Source of the DNA: Garcia nutans
Lineage: Eukaryota; Streptophyta; Magnoliopsida; Malpighiales; Euphorbiaceae
Assembly (NCBI GenBank): GCA_947685225.1
Contig: CANTUV010000014.1
Coordinates: forward strand, 6,076,001-6,140,000
Direction of reading: 5' to 3'
DNA: 64,000 bases
Of the stretch, positions 20,793 through 31,441 are shown one piece after another (the stretch's first letter is position 1; each line of letters starts with the position of its first letter). The position numbers were made by a program, and so were the translations under genes. Below the pieces are notes generated by a model. The model was given only the letters and a program-made list of their open reading frames with translations. It searched no databases and had not been told where the DNA came from.

Positions 20793-21303
20793 GGATAAAT
20801 ATCTAATTTAGACCATATATTATAGTTAATAGATTAGATTAGCCCTTAAAATTTTTTTTTGAACTAAACTAGAATTTTTTTTTTATTTCAAATTAGGGTC
20901 AAATTAGAACTTTTTAATAAAACTGTTAACTTAATCAACGACAGTGCTCAATTTGGACTTTAGTTAAATATTAAGGTTCAAATTAAATTTTTTATAATTT
21001 ATTAATATTAATATAATATTTTTAAAAGTATTTATTAATAAATAAATCTTAATAAATAAATCTTTAATATTGATAATTTATAATATTTAATAAATAATTT
21101 TTATAATATTATAATTTATAATAATTTTAAAAAAATAATAATTTAATAATTTATAATAGTCAAAAATTAGTTCAGTTAACGATTCTGTTGAAAAAGTTTT
21201 AATTATGCCCGAATTTTAAAAAAAGAGTTCTAATTTGAAAAAATTTTAAAAGTCAATATAGTCTACTCGCTGTAGTACAAGGTTAAAATTAAATATTTAT
21301 ACC
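20793..21303. mobile_element. MULE-like foldback element (MITE), 511 bp
   Basis: The ends are long imperfect inverted repeats: GGATAAATATCTAATTTAGACC on the left, and GGTATAAATATTTAATTTTAACC as the reverse complement of the right end, with similarity extending over about 65 bp. The flanks are ATTTTAGTA (left) and ATTTTTAGTA (right), which look like a 9-bp target duplication with one extra T, typical of Mutator-like elements. There is no coding capacity. Confidence 0.65.
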
Positions 21304-22137
21304 ATTTTTAGTATACTAAAATACTTGAGCATTTTAAAAATAAAAATAAAAATAAAAAGTTACTTATGTAGCTTTCAATTATTTAACCATGTAATTTTAA
21401 AATAATAATAAAAAATACTTTTTTTATAATGAGAAAAAAAATAAAATTTTTATTCTAGTTTTTGCAAGACGATAATAACTAAATCTGGAAAATGTATTAT
21501 TTTATTATTTCAATTTTTTATTCTTTAGTCCATAAGTGCATGAATTTTCTTCAAATTGCAACTTTAAAAACATCTTTTAAACGTAATTGCAATGTTTTTT
21601 TTTTTATTTTTAGAGTGTTGTGAACTCAATTCGAATGTCTTTTTTTTTTGTTTATAATATTTGTAATACTTTACAAATACCTTAATTTGTAGAAGATTTT
21701 TGTGATTTAAAAAGAATGATGCGTTCTTTTTTAATATTTTAAAATTAGTCTCTTTTGCTTTTACCTGTACGTGGTTTGGTAAGCTCAACATGGTTTAATA
21801 TTCATCAAGCATTTGTTGGGGATGAGTTAGCCTCAATTGTAGTTCTTAGTAATTGGAGGTTTTTGCTTTACGTAATTGGGGATTGATCCCTTACCTCATT
21901 CCACACCCTTGTGGTCTTTGTTAGATTGTTCTGCTTTTGTAATTTTTGCCATAATTAGGTTGCTACCCTTCCTTTGTGGACTTATGTACTTATTATTTGC
22001 TTTTAATATAATTTTTATCTTTACTGATAAAAAAAAAAAAACTAATTCTACTTACTATTTGCAAGCCATTTACATGTAGCTAAAAACGTTTTGGCCCTAA
22101 TTGGTCAGAGAATTTTTCTTTTCCATTCGTTTTAATG
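21304..22137. other. AT-rich intergenic DNA with a possible LINE 3' tail
   Basis: The part at about 21830-22039 is less AT-rich and ends in a 12-nt A run (22028-22039) after TTTAATATAATTTTTATC, which resembles the 3' end of a plant LINE. No reverse transcriptase coding sequence is visible, so this is only a weak suggestion. The rest holds nothing recognisable. Confidence 0.3.
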
Positions 22138-22235
22138 TAATTAAAAAGTTCTAAATATTATCTAACGGATCATACATTCGAGTGAGTAATTAAAAAGTTC
22201 TAAATATTATCTAACGGATCATATATTCGAGTGAT
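22138..22235. repeat. Tandem duplication of 49 bp
   Basis: Two adjacent copies (22138-22186 and 22187-22235) are nearly identical, differing by about two bases. Each contains TCTAACGGATCATA. No gene is associated. Confidence 0.85.
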
Positions 22236-22369
22236 GCATGAATCTGATCTTCTATCGTGTTGTAAAAAATATTATAAATAATTCTTAAAATTTAATATAT
22301 AACTCCACCATAACTATAAACTTTTAAATTATATATTTTTAATTATTTATACCATAAATTAATAATTCT

Positions 22370-23850
22370 AATCCTTAAATTTATCATATATATAATATTT
22401 TATATTTATATATTAATAATTTATTAAATACATAAAATTTTATCTTTATATATTAACAATTTCAGTTAATAAATTTTAAATTTAGTGTAATTAATAATCA
22501 TTGGTATAGTCGTAGTAAATAAAATTGAAATTCGAATTAACTTTTTACTTTTATATATTAAGAGTTTCACTTAAAGAATTATGAGACTCAAATAATATAA
22601 AGAGATGTAAATAACTATAACACATTGTATTTTTATATTGTATATATACATTAAATAATAACATATATTGCTTCATTTTTTCAATTTCAATCAATAAATT
22701 TATTATACATTATATATTTTATCTTCATAATTATTAATTTATTAAATATAAAACCTTTATTTTCATATATTAATAAATTCAGTTCAAAAATTTATTAATA
22801 ATTATCAATAATTAATAATTTATTATATATGTATCTTCATATATTAATAGTTTTAGTTAAAGATTTATTATTAATTATTAATTAAATTATATATCTGACT
22901 CTTGATATTTATATATTAATATTTTTATTAATAAAATTTTAATAATAATTTATTAAATTTATTAAATATATAATTTTTTATTTTCATATATTAATAAATT
23001 TAATTAAATATATAACTTTTTATTTTCATATATTAATTTTAATTAAAATATTAATTATTAATTATTAGGCACAATACATCTGCAACTCCATATATTTGAC
23101 AATTTTGGTGTCTTTAGTGTATATACTTTTGCAATTGTCACTTTAGCCCCCCTATATTTATTTAATTTGTACCAAAAAATATATACAAAAATACATATTA
23201 ATTATTTTATCTCTTACATTTATATATTTTATATTAAATAGATACTTATATGTATATATAGTATTACCTTTATTTTGGATATATTTATTGAGTATAAAAT
23301 AAATAAATATATAAAGATAAAATGACAAAGTGGCAATACATAAATAATAAAGGGTAAAGTGGCTAAATAGACAACTACAAGAGGCTCAACATGTATTAGA
23401 TCTTAGTAGATATTAATTTATTAATAATTTATTAAATATATATAACTTTTTTATCTTTATATATTAAAGTTTTAGTTAAAAATTTAATAATAATTTATTA
23501 CGTTTGTTAAATATATGGTTTTATATATTAAAATTTTCAATTAATAAATATATGATTTTTTATATTATTCCAATTAATAAATTTGTAATAATAATTTATT
23601 AAGTTTATTAAATATATGATAATTTACTTTCATATGTTAATAAATTTCAGTTAAAAAAATTTATTTGTAATTAATAATTATTATTAGTTTATTAAATATA
23701 TGTCTTTTACATTTATATATTAAAGTTTCAATTAAAAGATATATCAATAATTAATAATTTATTAAAATTATTAAATATATGAAATTGGTATTGGTATATT
23801 AATATTTTCAGTTAATGGATTTTTATTAATAATTTATTAAATTTATGTAC
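22370..23850. repeat. Degenerate AT-rich minisatellite
   Basis: A motif of about 60-90 bp recurs many times in imperfect form. It contains a TTTATTAAATATATAA part followed by a CATATATTAATA part and a TTCAGTTAA part, for example near 22430, 22740, 22840, 22970, 23440, 23620, 23690 and 23810. The copies are strongly diverged. The array is interrupted at about 23068-23405 by a different, foldback-like sequence. Confidence 0.5.
23068..23405. mobile_element. Possible foldback (MITE-like) element inside the minisatellite
   Basis: The left half (TCACTTTAGCCCCC near 23137) is matched by the reverse complement of the right half (GGGTAAAGTGGC near 23350), and the inner parts also pair (ATTTTATCTCTT with AAAGATAAAAT). 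The end sequences are only partly similar and no target duplication is clear. It breaks the surrounding AT array, which supports an insertion. Confidence 0.4.
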
Positions 23851-23859
23851 AAGATTAGG

Positions 23860-25410
23860 CGTTATTGAATTATTGACATTGAAATTTTTAATTCTTTAGA
23901 AATACCCATTAAGAAATTGTTACATAAATAATTTGAAGCTATTGATTGGTTGTTAATTTTTTTTTTAACTTGTAACTTTTTCAATATATATATATATATA
24001 TATATTACTTTTGACGAACTCGTCAGTTTCCCACCCACTTGCAGAGGGATCTCAATTAGTCACATGATAGATTTGGAAAGCATATCAAAATTTATTACAT
24101 AATTTGTTGAATTTTAAAATTCGTGATAAAATTTAAAGAATAAAACATAAAATTGATGAATTACTTTGTAATTTGCCAAAAAAAAAACATAATTACAATT
24201 ATATGGTAATGTATGTATATATTAAATATTAAAATTTTTACCTTTAAAATAACAAATTTGACAATTGAATCCATCTCAAAGGCTCTCAAGTTCGTTAGCA
24301 TTCGAGAAACCTAGAAATGAGCTTAAAAGACATTAATTAAATAGTATTCGTGGTTAATTAACATTTAGCTAATAAACTAACTCTTAATTTTATTTTTCCT
24401 TTAAATTAAAATTTCAAATATATATACATACACACACACACAAACATATATATATACACAATTATATATCATTAGAGAGAGGAAAGACATTACATACCGT
24501 TTCATAACTGAGACAATTTAATTTGTTTGGTCTGTTCAATATGACCTTTTTGAAAAATGAATCTCCTTCGAATAATACCTAATTCAATTATACACATTAC
24601 ATTGTAAAAAAGAAAATTAAAATGTATAATGTTTAAAAAGAAAAAGATTTTCTTTTCTGCAATTAAAAAGAAAAAAAAATTTTCTTTTTCAATAATGAAA
24701 ATCCAACCAAATCAATTAAGAAAGTAATAATAAATGATGAGAGAAAGTAAAATTACCTGTTTAATTTCCCTCCTGAAGGCAGATTGGGAAGCCATAGATT
24801 TTTTATATTTGTTGTGTGTTTTACAACTGAGAAAGGTATTGGAGTTGTTTACAATGGGAGCTTTGAGTTCTAAGATTCTTATAATTTTATATTGTTGTCC
24901 TCAAATCATTTATTGTGCAAAAATAAAATAAAATAGCTTACGTGTCAGACGAAATATACATTTACCAGAACATCACATATATTTTTCATTCATATACCAT
25001 ATTAATTATAAATTTTAATTTAAAAATAAAAATTAATAAAAATTATTTTTTAAAATATTATAATTTAAATTAAAATTTATATTTAATCTTGTTCATAAAT
25101 AAAGATATAGGCAAAATCCATGATAAAATTTCCTTTTTCATAAAAATATACCTAAATAATTGAAAGCCTTACATTAGGCATATATGTGTGATATAAGTGA
25201 GGGGTCAATATCACTGATAAATGATTTAAAGCCAAATATTAGGCATGTGTGTGATAATTAATTAATATGAAATTCTCAACTTTAGATTAGGATTTATGGT
25301 GTTCACATCGATTTCATATCACGTCAAGTTTTTTTTTTTCTCTTTTTTTGCTATGAAAATAATATTATATGGCGCCACGAATTAATTCATTAATATTCAC
25401 TTATCATATT
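23860..25410. other. AT-rich intergenic DNA with microsatellites
   Basis: It contains a TA microsatellite at about 23985-24005 and a TA/CA microsatellite at about 24415-24470. Open frames such as that at 24734-24931 are short and have no recognisable domain, so no gene is called. Confidence 0.5.
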
Positions 25411-25415
25411 GTGTT

Positions 25416-25610
25416 TTTTTTTTCTTTTTTATAGAAAGCTTGATTTTATTAATAGAAATAGAGAAAAACATATTTTAGAGATACAACCTACCCAAACCGA
25501 TAGGCTTAACTCCATACACCCTCAACTAAAGCATTATCAAGTTGTGTTAAAACATATTTCTATTAATATAACTTATAAAATATGTATATATAAATGTTGT
25601 TTTTAACATT
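25416..25610 (-). mobile_element. Possible LINE 3' end (minus strand)
   Basis: Read on the minus strand the segment ends with TTAATAAAATCAAGC followed by an A-rich tail (25416-25440), which fits the polyadenylated 3' end of a non-LTR retrotransposon or processed transcript. No RT coding sequence is visible upstream and the 5' limit is unknown. Confidence 0.25.
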
Positions 25611-25619
25611 GTTTATAAA

Positions 25620-27312
25620 TTCATATTTAACTAGAATAAGTCTCACGCGATGCTGCGAATATTTTTACTCAATATATATACTAATTTTAAAACTTATAAC
25701 AATTTTAAACAAATAAAATAAAAATTAAATTATAGAAATTAAAAAATAAATCTAACAAATATTAAATAAACCTAAAATAAAATTAAATAACATAAATTAA
25801 AAAATAAAACATAATATTTTATAGTAAACGTTAATATGTATCCTATAGATTTAAATAAGTATATATAATTTTTTTATTAATCGTACTAAGTATTTAAATA
25901 ATGGGTTCGTACTAAGTTTAGGTACATATCTCTAAGCACTACCAACATAAAATATTATAAGTTAAAATAATTTGCAAAATTTACTCAATATAACATAAAA
26001 AGTAAAAATAAAAAAAGTAACAAAAATAAAATATAATCAAATAAAAAATATAAATATAAATTAAAATAAAATTATTAATGTAACTGAAATTAAAATAAAA
26101 TCCTAACAAAAAATTTAAAAAATCAAATATAAACTAAAATAAAATTATAGTTTACCCAACATCAAATGAAAAAAAATAATTAAAACACTAAAAATACCCA
26201 AAAAAAACAAATAACAAAAAAAATAACCCAAAACATTACAAAGAATATAAAAAAAATTCATACAGTAACCAAATAACAAACCTAAAAAATTATATAACGA
26301 ATAAATAATAAAAAAATAGTAAAAGGAAAAAAGAGAGAAATGACGATGAAAAAAAGAATAATAATTTTTTACAGTATTCTATAAAAGTTATCAATTAAAA
26401 AAGTAAAAGTATAATAAGAGAAGAGAATAGTGAGAATAGTGTTTTATTGTGGAAACTGAATAATATTATTGGAGAAGCTATAGTTTTATTTTTTATATGA
26501 TATATAGATAATTATTCATTATTATAAATATTATAATACTACTTTAATTTAAAGATTCATTTTTTATGCAAATATTTACTTTGTTTTATTAATTTGGTTT
26601 TTTATTATTTTTATTAAATCTATAAATTTATAAGTGTTGTAGCTGTTTATAGTCTTGGGTGTTTGTATATGTGTTTATTGTCTAGTTTTATAAATTATAT
26701 CATTGCTATTCAACAAAACAGTTACTTTTCTGGCTCTTTCGCACACAATCACAGCGAAAATTGATTAATTAATTAATTAACATTCAAAATTTAAAAATAA
26801 AATAAAATAAAATAAAATCTGCAGTAGAATTGCCTAATTATATAACCCTTGATTATTGAGAATTGTTAGATTTCTTTGTCTTTTACCTTAATTACATTCC
26901 CTTGATTTGTTAAATACACTTATTGTATTTAACAAATTGTAAATTTCCCCTATTAGGAAATTTCCATCCACCTATACAATCTCACATACAATGAGTACAA
27001 GCTTGAACTCTTACACGATGTCAAAATTTTAAAAGATTTTGAAAATGAAAAATACATTATAAAGATATATTTGATATTTTAAAAAAATATTGATGTTATT
27101 TTTTAAAAAATAAAATTTCAAAGTCACCTAAAACCGTCAAATTGACAATTTAAAAAACTAACTAAATTCATAATTTTCAAACTATAAGATTGTCATGGTA
27201 AACAATATCACATAGATAGAAATTAAAATAAACAATAAATTAAATCATACTATATTTTATAAAACCATATTTAACCTTCATTCAAATATAGTGTAAATCA
27301 TTTAGATTAGTA
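25620..27312. other. AT-rich intergenic DNA, nothing recognised
   Basis: The DNA is A/T-rich with many A-rich stretches, a TTAA-type repeat near 26765-26780 and an AAAAT run near 26797-26818. I see no supported gene or structured element. Confidence 0.45.
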
Positions 27313-27730
27313 TTTTTAAAATTAGACTAGATATTGAGCCAGATTAATTATTGATTTATATTTCAACAAGGTCAATCGGTTAATTTAGATTTAATAATAT
27401 AATAATATTATAAATTTTTATTTTTAGATATTAATAAAAAGATTTAAAAATCATAGAAATTTTAAAATAAAAATTCAAAAATAATAAAAACATATTTTAT
27501 GAGTTCTAAAATATCACATATTAAATATAATACATATAAAAAATGAATCTAAACTTTGTTGCGCTGATTTTTTTTAAATAATTTAAATTTTAAAAAACTA
27601 GTTTGGAGTTATTTAATCCAATTCGATCTGATTTTGCTGATTTTAATCGGCTTTTAAATTTAATTTTTAAATATTTTTAAATAAAATTAACTTCCAATTC
27701 CTAACTCGGTCCAAGGCCTAATTTTAAAAA
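27313..27730. mobile_element. Possible TIR element of about 418 bp
   Basis: The left end TTTTTAAAATTAGAC and the reverse complement of the right end TTTTTAAAATTAGGCC match over about 14 bp, with weaker similarity inside (AGATATTGAGCCAG against CTTGGACCGAGTTAGG). No convincing target duplication is visible. It may be a decayed hAT-type or other MITE. Confidence 0.35.
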
Positions 27731-28375
27731 CATTGGCTTAGACTAAATTATCTTATACTCCCTTATTATGATCTAATTAATAATTAACTCAAATTCTAAT
27801 AGTTGGTAAAATGGCCTAACTGTCGTACTCATTGAAACTAAAATTGTGATCGGAAATGAGTTTTCAAGTCTTTAAGATATGTCTTTTCACGCTCATTTTG
27901 CGCATGTAAAAATTGTTTTTGTGATCCAAACGGAAACGTCGATGTGTCCTAAGTAGCTTTTGCACGTGTTGTCATTATCCGAGTCATGTGGATCATATTC
28001 ATGCTCATGCCCCTTCTCATATTTGCGGAATCATATAAATTTTTTTTAAAGAATTTGATTTGATTCTTAAAATTTACTAAAAATAATAGAAAATATTATA
28101 TTTTCAACCATTAAATTCTATAAGAAAAAAATAATCTTTGTATCTGAAATTAAAACTTATGATTTTAATTCTTAAGTATTTTAATATTCATATGCATTCA
28201 AATCATTAAATATAAATAAGTTATATATTTTCTAAATGATTTACAAGTAATATTTGAAATGAATTTTCATTATATTAAATATAAAAATATAAATTTTTTA
28301 AATGAATCGTAAATGCTCATTGAATAAAAATATTAATGAAGTATATCACTAACTAAAACACATTACTAAACAACA
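27731..28375. other. Intergenic DNA, nothing recognised
   Basis: The part at about 27840-28040 is less AT-rich than its surroundings, but it has no open frame or motif I can assign. Confidence 0.4.
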
Positions 28376-28390
28376 TTATATATATATATA
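28376..28390. repeat. TA repeat at the EPRV-4 left border
   Basis: A TA run directly abuts the viral 3' end. Read on the minus strand, the junction GCTGGTAT can be the first six bases of the primer site (TGGTAT) running into the TA repeat, a three-base overlap that suggests joining by microhomology. Confidence 0.65.
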
Positions 28391-28532
28391 CCAGCAAAAA
28401 CGAAAGAACTTTTACAGAGGATGAAATAACTTTACAAGGATTAATGAAAATAATAGACAGTTATGATACATATTATAAACAGATTAAATAATAAAAGAAT
28501 ATAATTGAAAACATATATAAAGACAAATGATG

Positions 28533-28603
28533 AATTAAGGATACCAATTACATTCAGTATCACAGAACCGTTTCCGGCCTCAAGTGTTAAAGGTTCCTTA
28601 ATT
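28533..28603 (-). promoter_or_regulatory. Leader inverted repeat (EPRV-4)
   Basis: A perfect 9-bp AATTAAGGA/TCCTTAATT repeat encloses the conserved GGCCGGAAACGG core, as in EPRV-1. Confidence 0.45.
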
Positions 28604-28814
28604 ATGCAATTAATACAATTAGTAAGAAACAGAATGTAAAAGACTATATTAAAATAAATTACAGAAATAATTTAAAAGCATATAAAAAATATATAAAGAA
28701 TAATTATAATCTCTTTTAAATGGTACGGCGGCGTTGTTTCATACCTGGTGCAAAGGAGGGCTTCAGACAAGTGCAAGTCTGACGTTGCTCCAATTTATAT
28801 TTAGGTTTCCAGCC

Positions 28815-28821
28815 TCATATA
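28815..28821 (-). promoter_or_regulatory. Altered TATA box (EPRV-4)
   Basis: The minus strand reads TATATGA where EPRV-1, -2 and -3 have TATATAA. The same change is present in EPRV-5 and in both EPRV-6 copies, so it marks a sublineage. Confidence 0.55.
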
Positions 28822-29736
28822 CCACTTTAAAGATTACAATTAAATCTTTAATTAAATTTGTATCTTAAGTCTAAAATATTTTAAGTTTATCAAAACACAC
28901 TCTTAAATCTATTTGTTTTAGTATACCTAATTATACTATATGTGGTATAAATATACGGATCCCGTATAAGTATATAGCGTAGAATATAGAGAGAAGAAAG
29001 ACAGAAAAGGATAGAATATAGAGGTCCTTTTCAGTCTGTAAGTAGTGCAAATATAATTTTCTGATGTTTTAGTTCCAAATCAAGCTCAACTTGCACGTTT
29101 TTTGCTTGCAAGAACTAGAACAGAGCATACTTAAGAATGGAGAATGAGAGATGAGATATAAAATTTTAATTTATTTAAATAAATAGAAACAAAATACAAT
29201 ACAGAATAAAAAATTTTAAAATAAAATACAACCTATAATTATAAATTATAATTATAAAATATAACTACCTTATACAAGGAGATCAATAGGTGTGGAGTAC
29301 AGAACTGGAAGAAATATATAAATGAGAGAGGAAGGGGAAGAAGGAAGCTAAAACTAGGCTAAGAGGTTCTCTTCTGTCTTCTGGGTTGAGAGAGAAGTGT
29401 TTCGGATCCCCTTTACCTTCAGAATGAGCTTCATTATATATACAAAGGCTTTTAAAATTTCACTGTTCTTGCACATGCTTTTTGGCACTGTAGAGGAATA
29501 GTAACCTGTCGTTATTATTTACTTTTACTGTACCTTCACGCGGCTGAACTGTAGATGAATAGTACCTTGTATGGGGTACTGTTTGCTTTACTGTTGGGAA
29601 TTGTGGATGAATAGTTCTTCTGACTTTACTGTTAGAATTCCTCTGGTAAATACTGTAGATGAACAGTATCTTATCAGTGGGCACCGTCTTTATTGTCTTT
29701 AGTAACCTGAGTGGAGAAATAAGGTTTCTCCTGCCT

Positions 29737-31441
29737 TTAATCAGACGAATCTGAGTCAGATTCAACATCTGACAAAATTTTCTTTTTACTTTTCTTTTCT
29801 CTTTCTTTTTTCTTTTCTTTATTTTTCTTTTCTTTTTCTTTTTCTTTACTTTTTCTTTTCTTTTTTCTTTATCTTTTTTCTTTTCTTTTTTCTCTTTCTC
29901 TTTATTCTTTTCTTTTTCTTTCCTTTTTATTTTTTCTTTACTTTTTATTTTAATGGGGGACAATATACCATAGCAATCATCCTCATTACTGAGACAGTAA
30001 TCCGAGTCAGATGTCTCGGTGGAAGATGATGTCATGGATGATGAAGAGGAATCCGAAGAAGAGGAAGGAGATTTTCTTCTTCTGGATGAGGCTTTAGAGA
30101 CTTTAGTTTGGGCTTTATTTGAAGATCCAGCAGAGCAGGTTCTACTGGACTTAATGGGCTCAGATGTTGAGGGAAGAGACCCAACCATCTGTTCCATTAA
30201 GGCTTTATATTCTTCTGCAGTCTTGGTAGCTGTAAGAAGGGCAATATTCTGGGCTCTTTGAGCTCCAAAAGAGACGGATAGCCTTGGGTCAAGACCATTG
30301 TGGTTTCTCTTTAGGAGCCATGCTTTAACAGTCTCCTCAGTAGTAGAATTGCGAAAGGCAGTCCATCACTTGACTTTAGATTTTCTCAATACTACAGGGA
30401 TATTGGTACCTGAAAGAATAGATGATTCAAAGTACCATTGATATACCCAAGGTATATTGAAAGTCAAACTAAAGAGAAGAAGAGGAGGAAAATTCTTCTC
30501 ATAAGGATTAGGGTTTAAGTGAGTTTTATAATGCTGGTAAGCTAATTGTACATCTTGTGGGAGACAACGCTCATCATTACCACAATAGTACCACCAATCA
30601 ACAAACCAAGATGGGAGGCTATTAATCTTTAAATTGGTCTCACAATAAATGAGCCAGGAATGAGTTTTACCAGGGTTTTGGAAAAACAGGGCTTTAGTCC
30701 AGGCTTCTATATAGTCCCAATAGTTATATGAAAAACAACATGATAAAGAAGGAAGGGCTTTAAATTGCACAGGAATGTGCAAAGGTCTTCCCCATTCAGA
30801 AGGATGGAGAATTTTCTTTATTTTGAAAGAAGAATAGGCTATGACAGCCTTATCTTACTGACTATAATTGTGCTTTAAAAACAAAGAACCTGAATCCACA
30901 AGAATATGAAGATAATATTCTTGAGGTTTTGAAAATTCTTTTGGTTTAAAAAACCATCCTTTAAGATATACATTTTCAATTATAGACCATGGGTTTAGCT
31001 GAGCAGACCCAAAATCAGTAATTAATTATGTAGACCAAAAATTTTTATTGTGTCAAAAAGTTTTTGACTTTAAAGGAAAATTTGAAGAAACAATTTGAGT
31101 TGAAGAGCTTGAAACATTCAACTCATTTTTAGAAACATTTTGAGTTAGGGTTTTTGAAGATTGACCTAACTCTGTTTTAAAAGGGATTAAAGAATTCATA
31201 CATGGGGCTTCAGGAGGCGGGAAGCCCATATTTGCAAGAGCTTTAAGGACCTCTGGAGATTGGGCCAGCTGAGAGACCCATATATCCATTTTAGTTTATC
31301 ATCTTCTGCTTGGACAGCATCAGCCCAAGACTTTATAGGTTTAGGGTTTGCAATACTATCTGAATGATCAGATAGGGATTTAAGAGAGTCATCTCTTAGG
31401 GTTTCCTTTACTTTATTGGCTGTTTTCTTTTTTCTCCCCAT
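29737..31441 (-). pseudogene. EPRV-4 ORF2 pseudogene
   Basis: The ATG at 31441 (MGRKKKTANK) overlaps the ORF1 stop by 29 nt. A small deletion near 31297 shifts the frame. Stops follow at 31053 (TGG to TGA), 31026-31028 (GAA to TAA), 30855-30857 (CAA to TAA) and just upstream of 30366 (TGG to TGA). The A/G tract at about 29770-29950 is also out of frame at its end. The second and third stops are also present in EPRV-5. The aromatic-rich domain (HSWLIYCE, SWFVDWW) is still recognisable. Confidence 0.85.

Noticed and set aside
21564..22079. Short open frames near 21.6-22.1 kb
   Set aside because: No conserved domain, low complexity and no coding context.
24734..25606. Open frames at 24734-24931 and 25409-25606
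   Set aside because: Short, AT-rich and without any recognisable motif.
30019..30261. Acidic open frame antisense to EPRV-4 ORF2
   Set aside because: It is the complement of the Ser-rich part of ORF2; equivalents at 18455 and 38923 are also antisense shadows.
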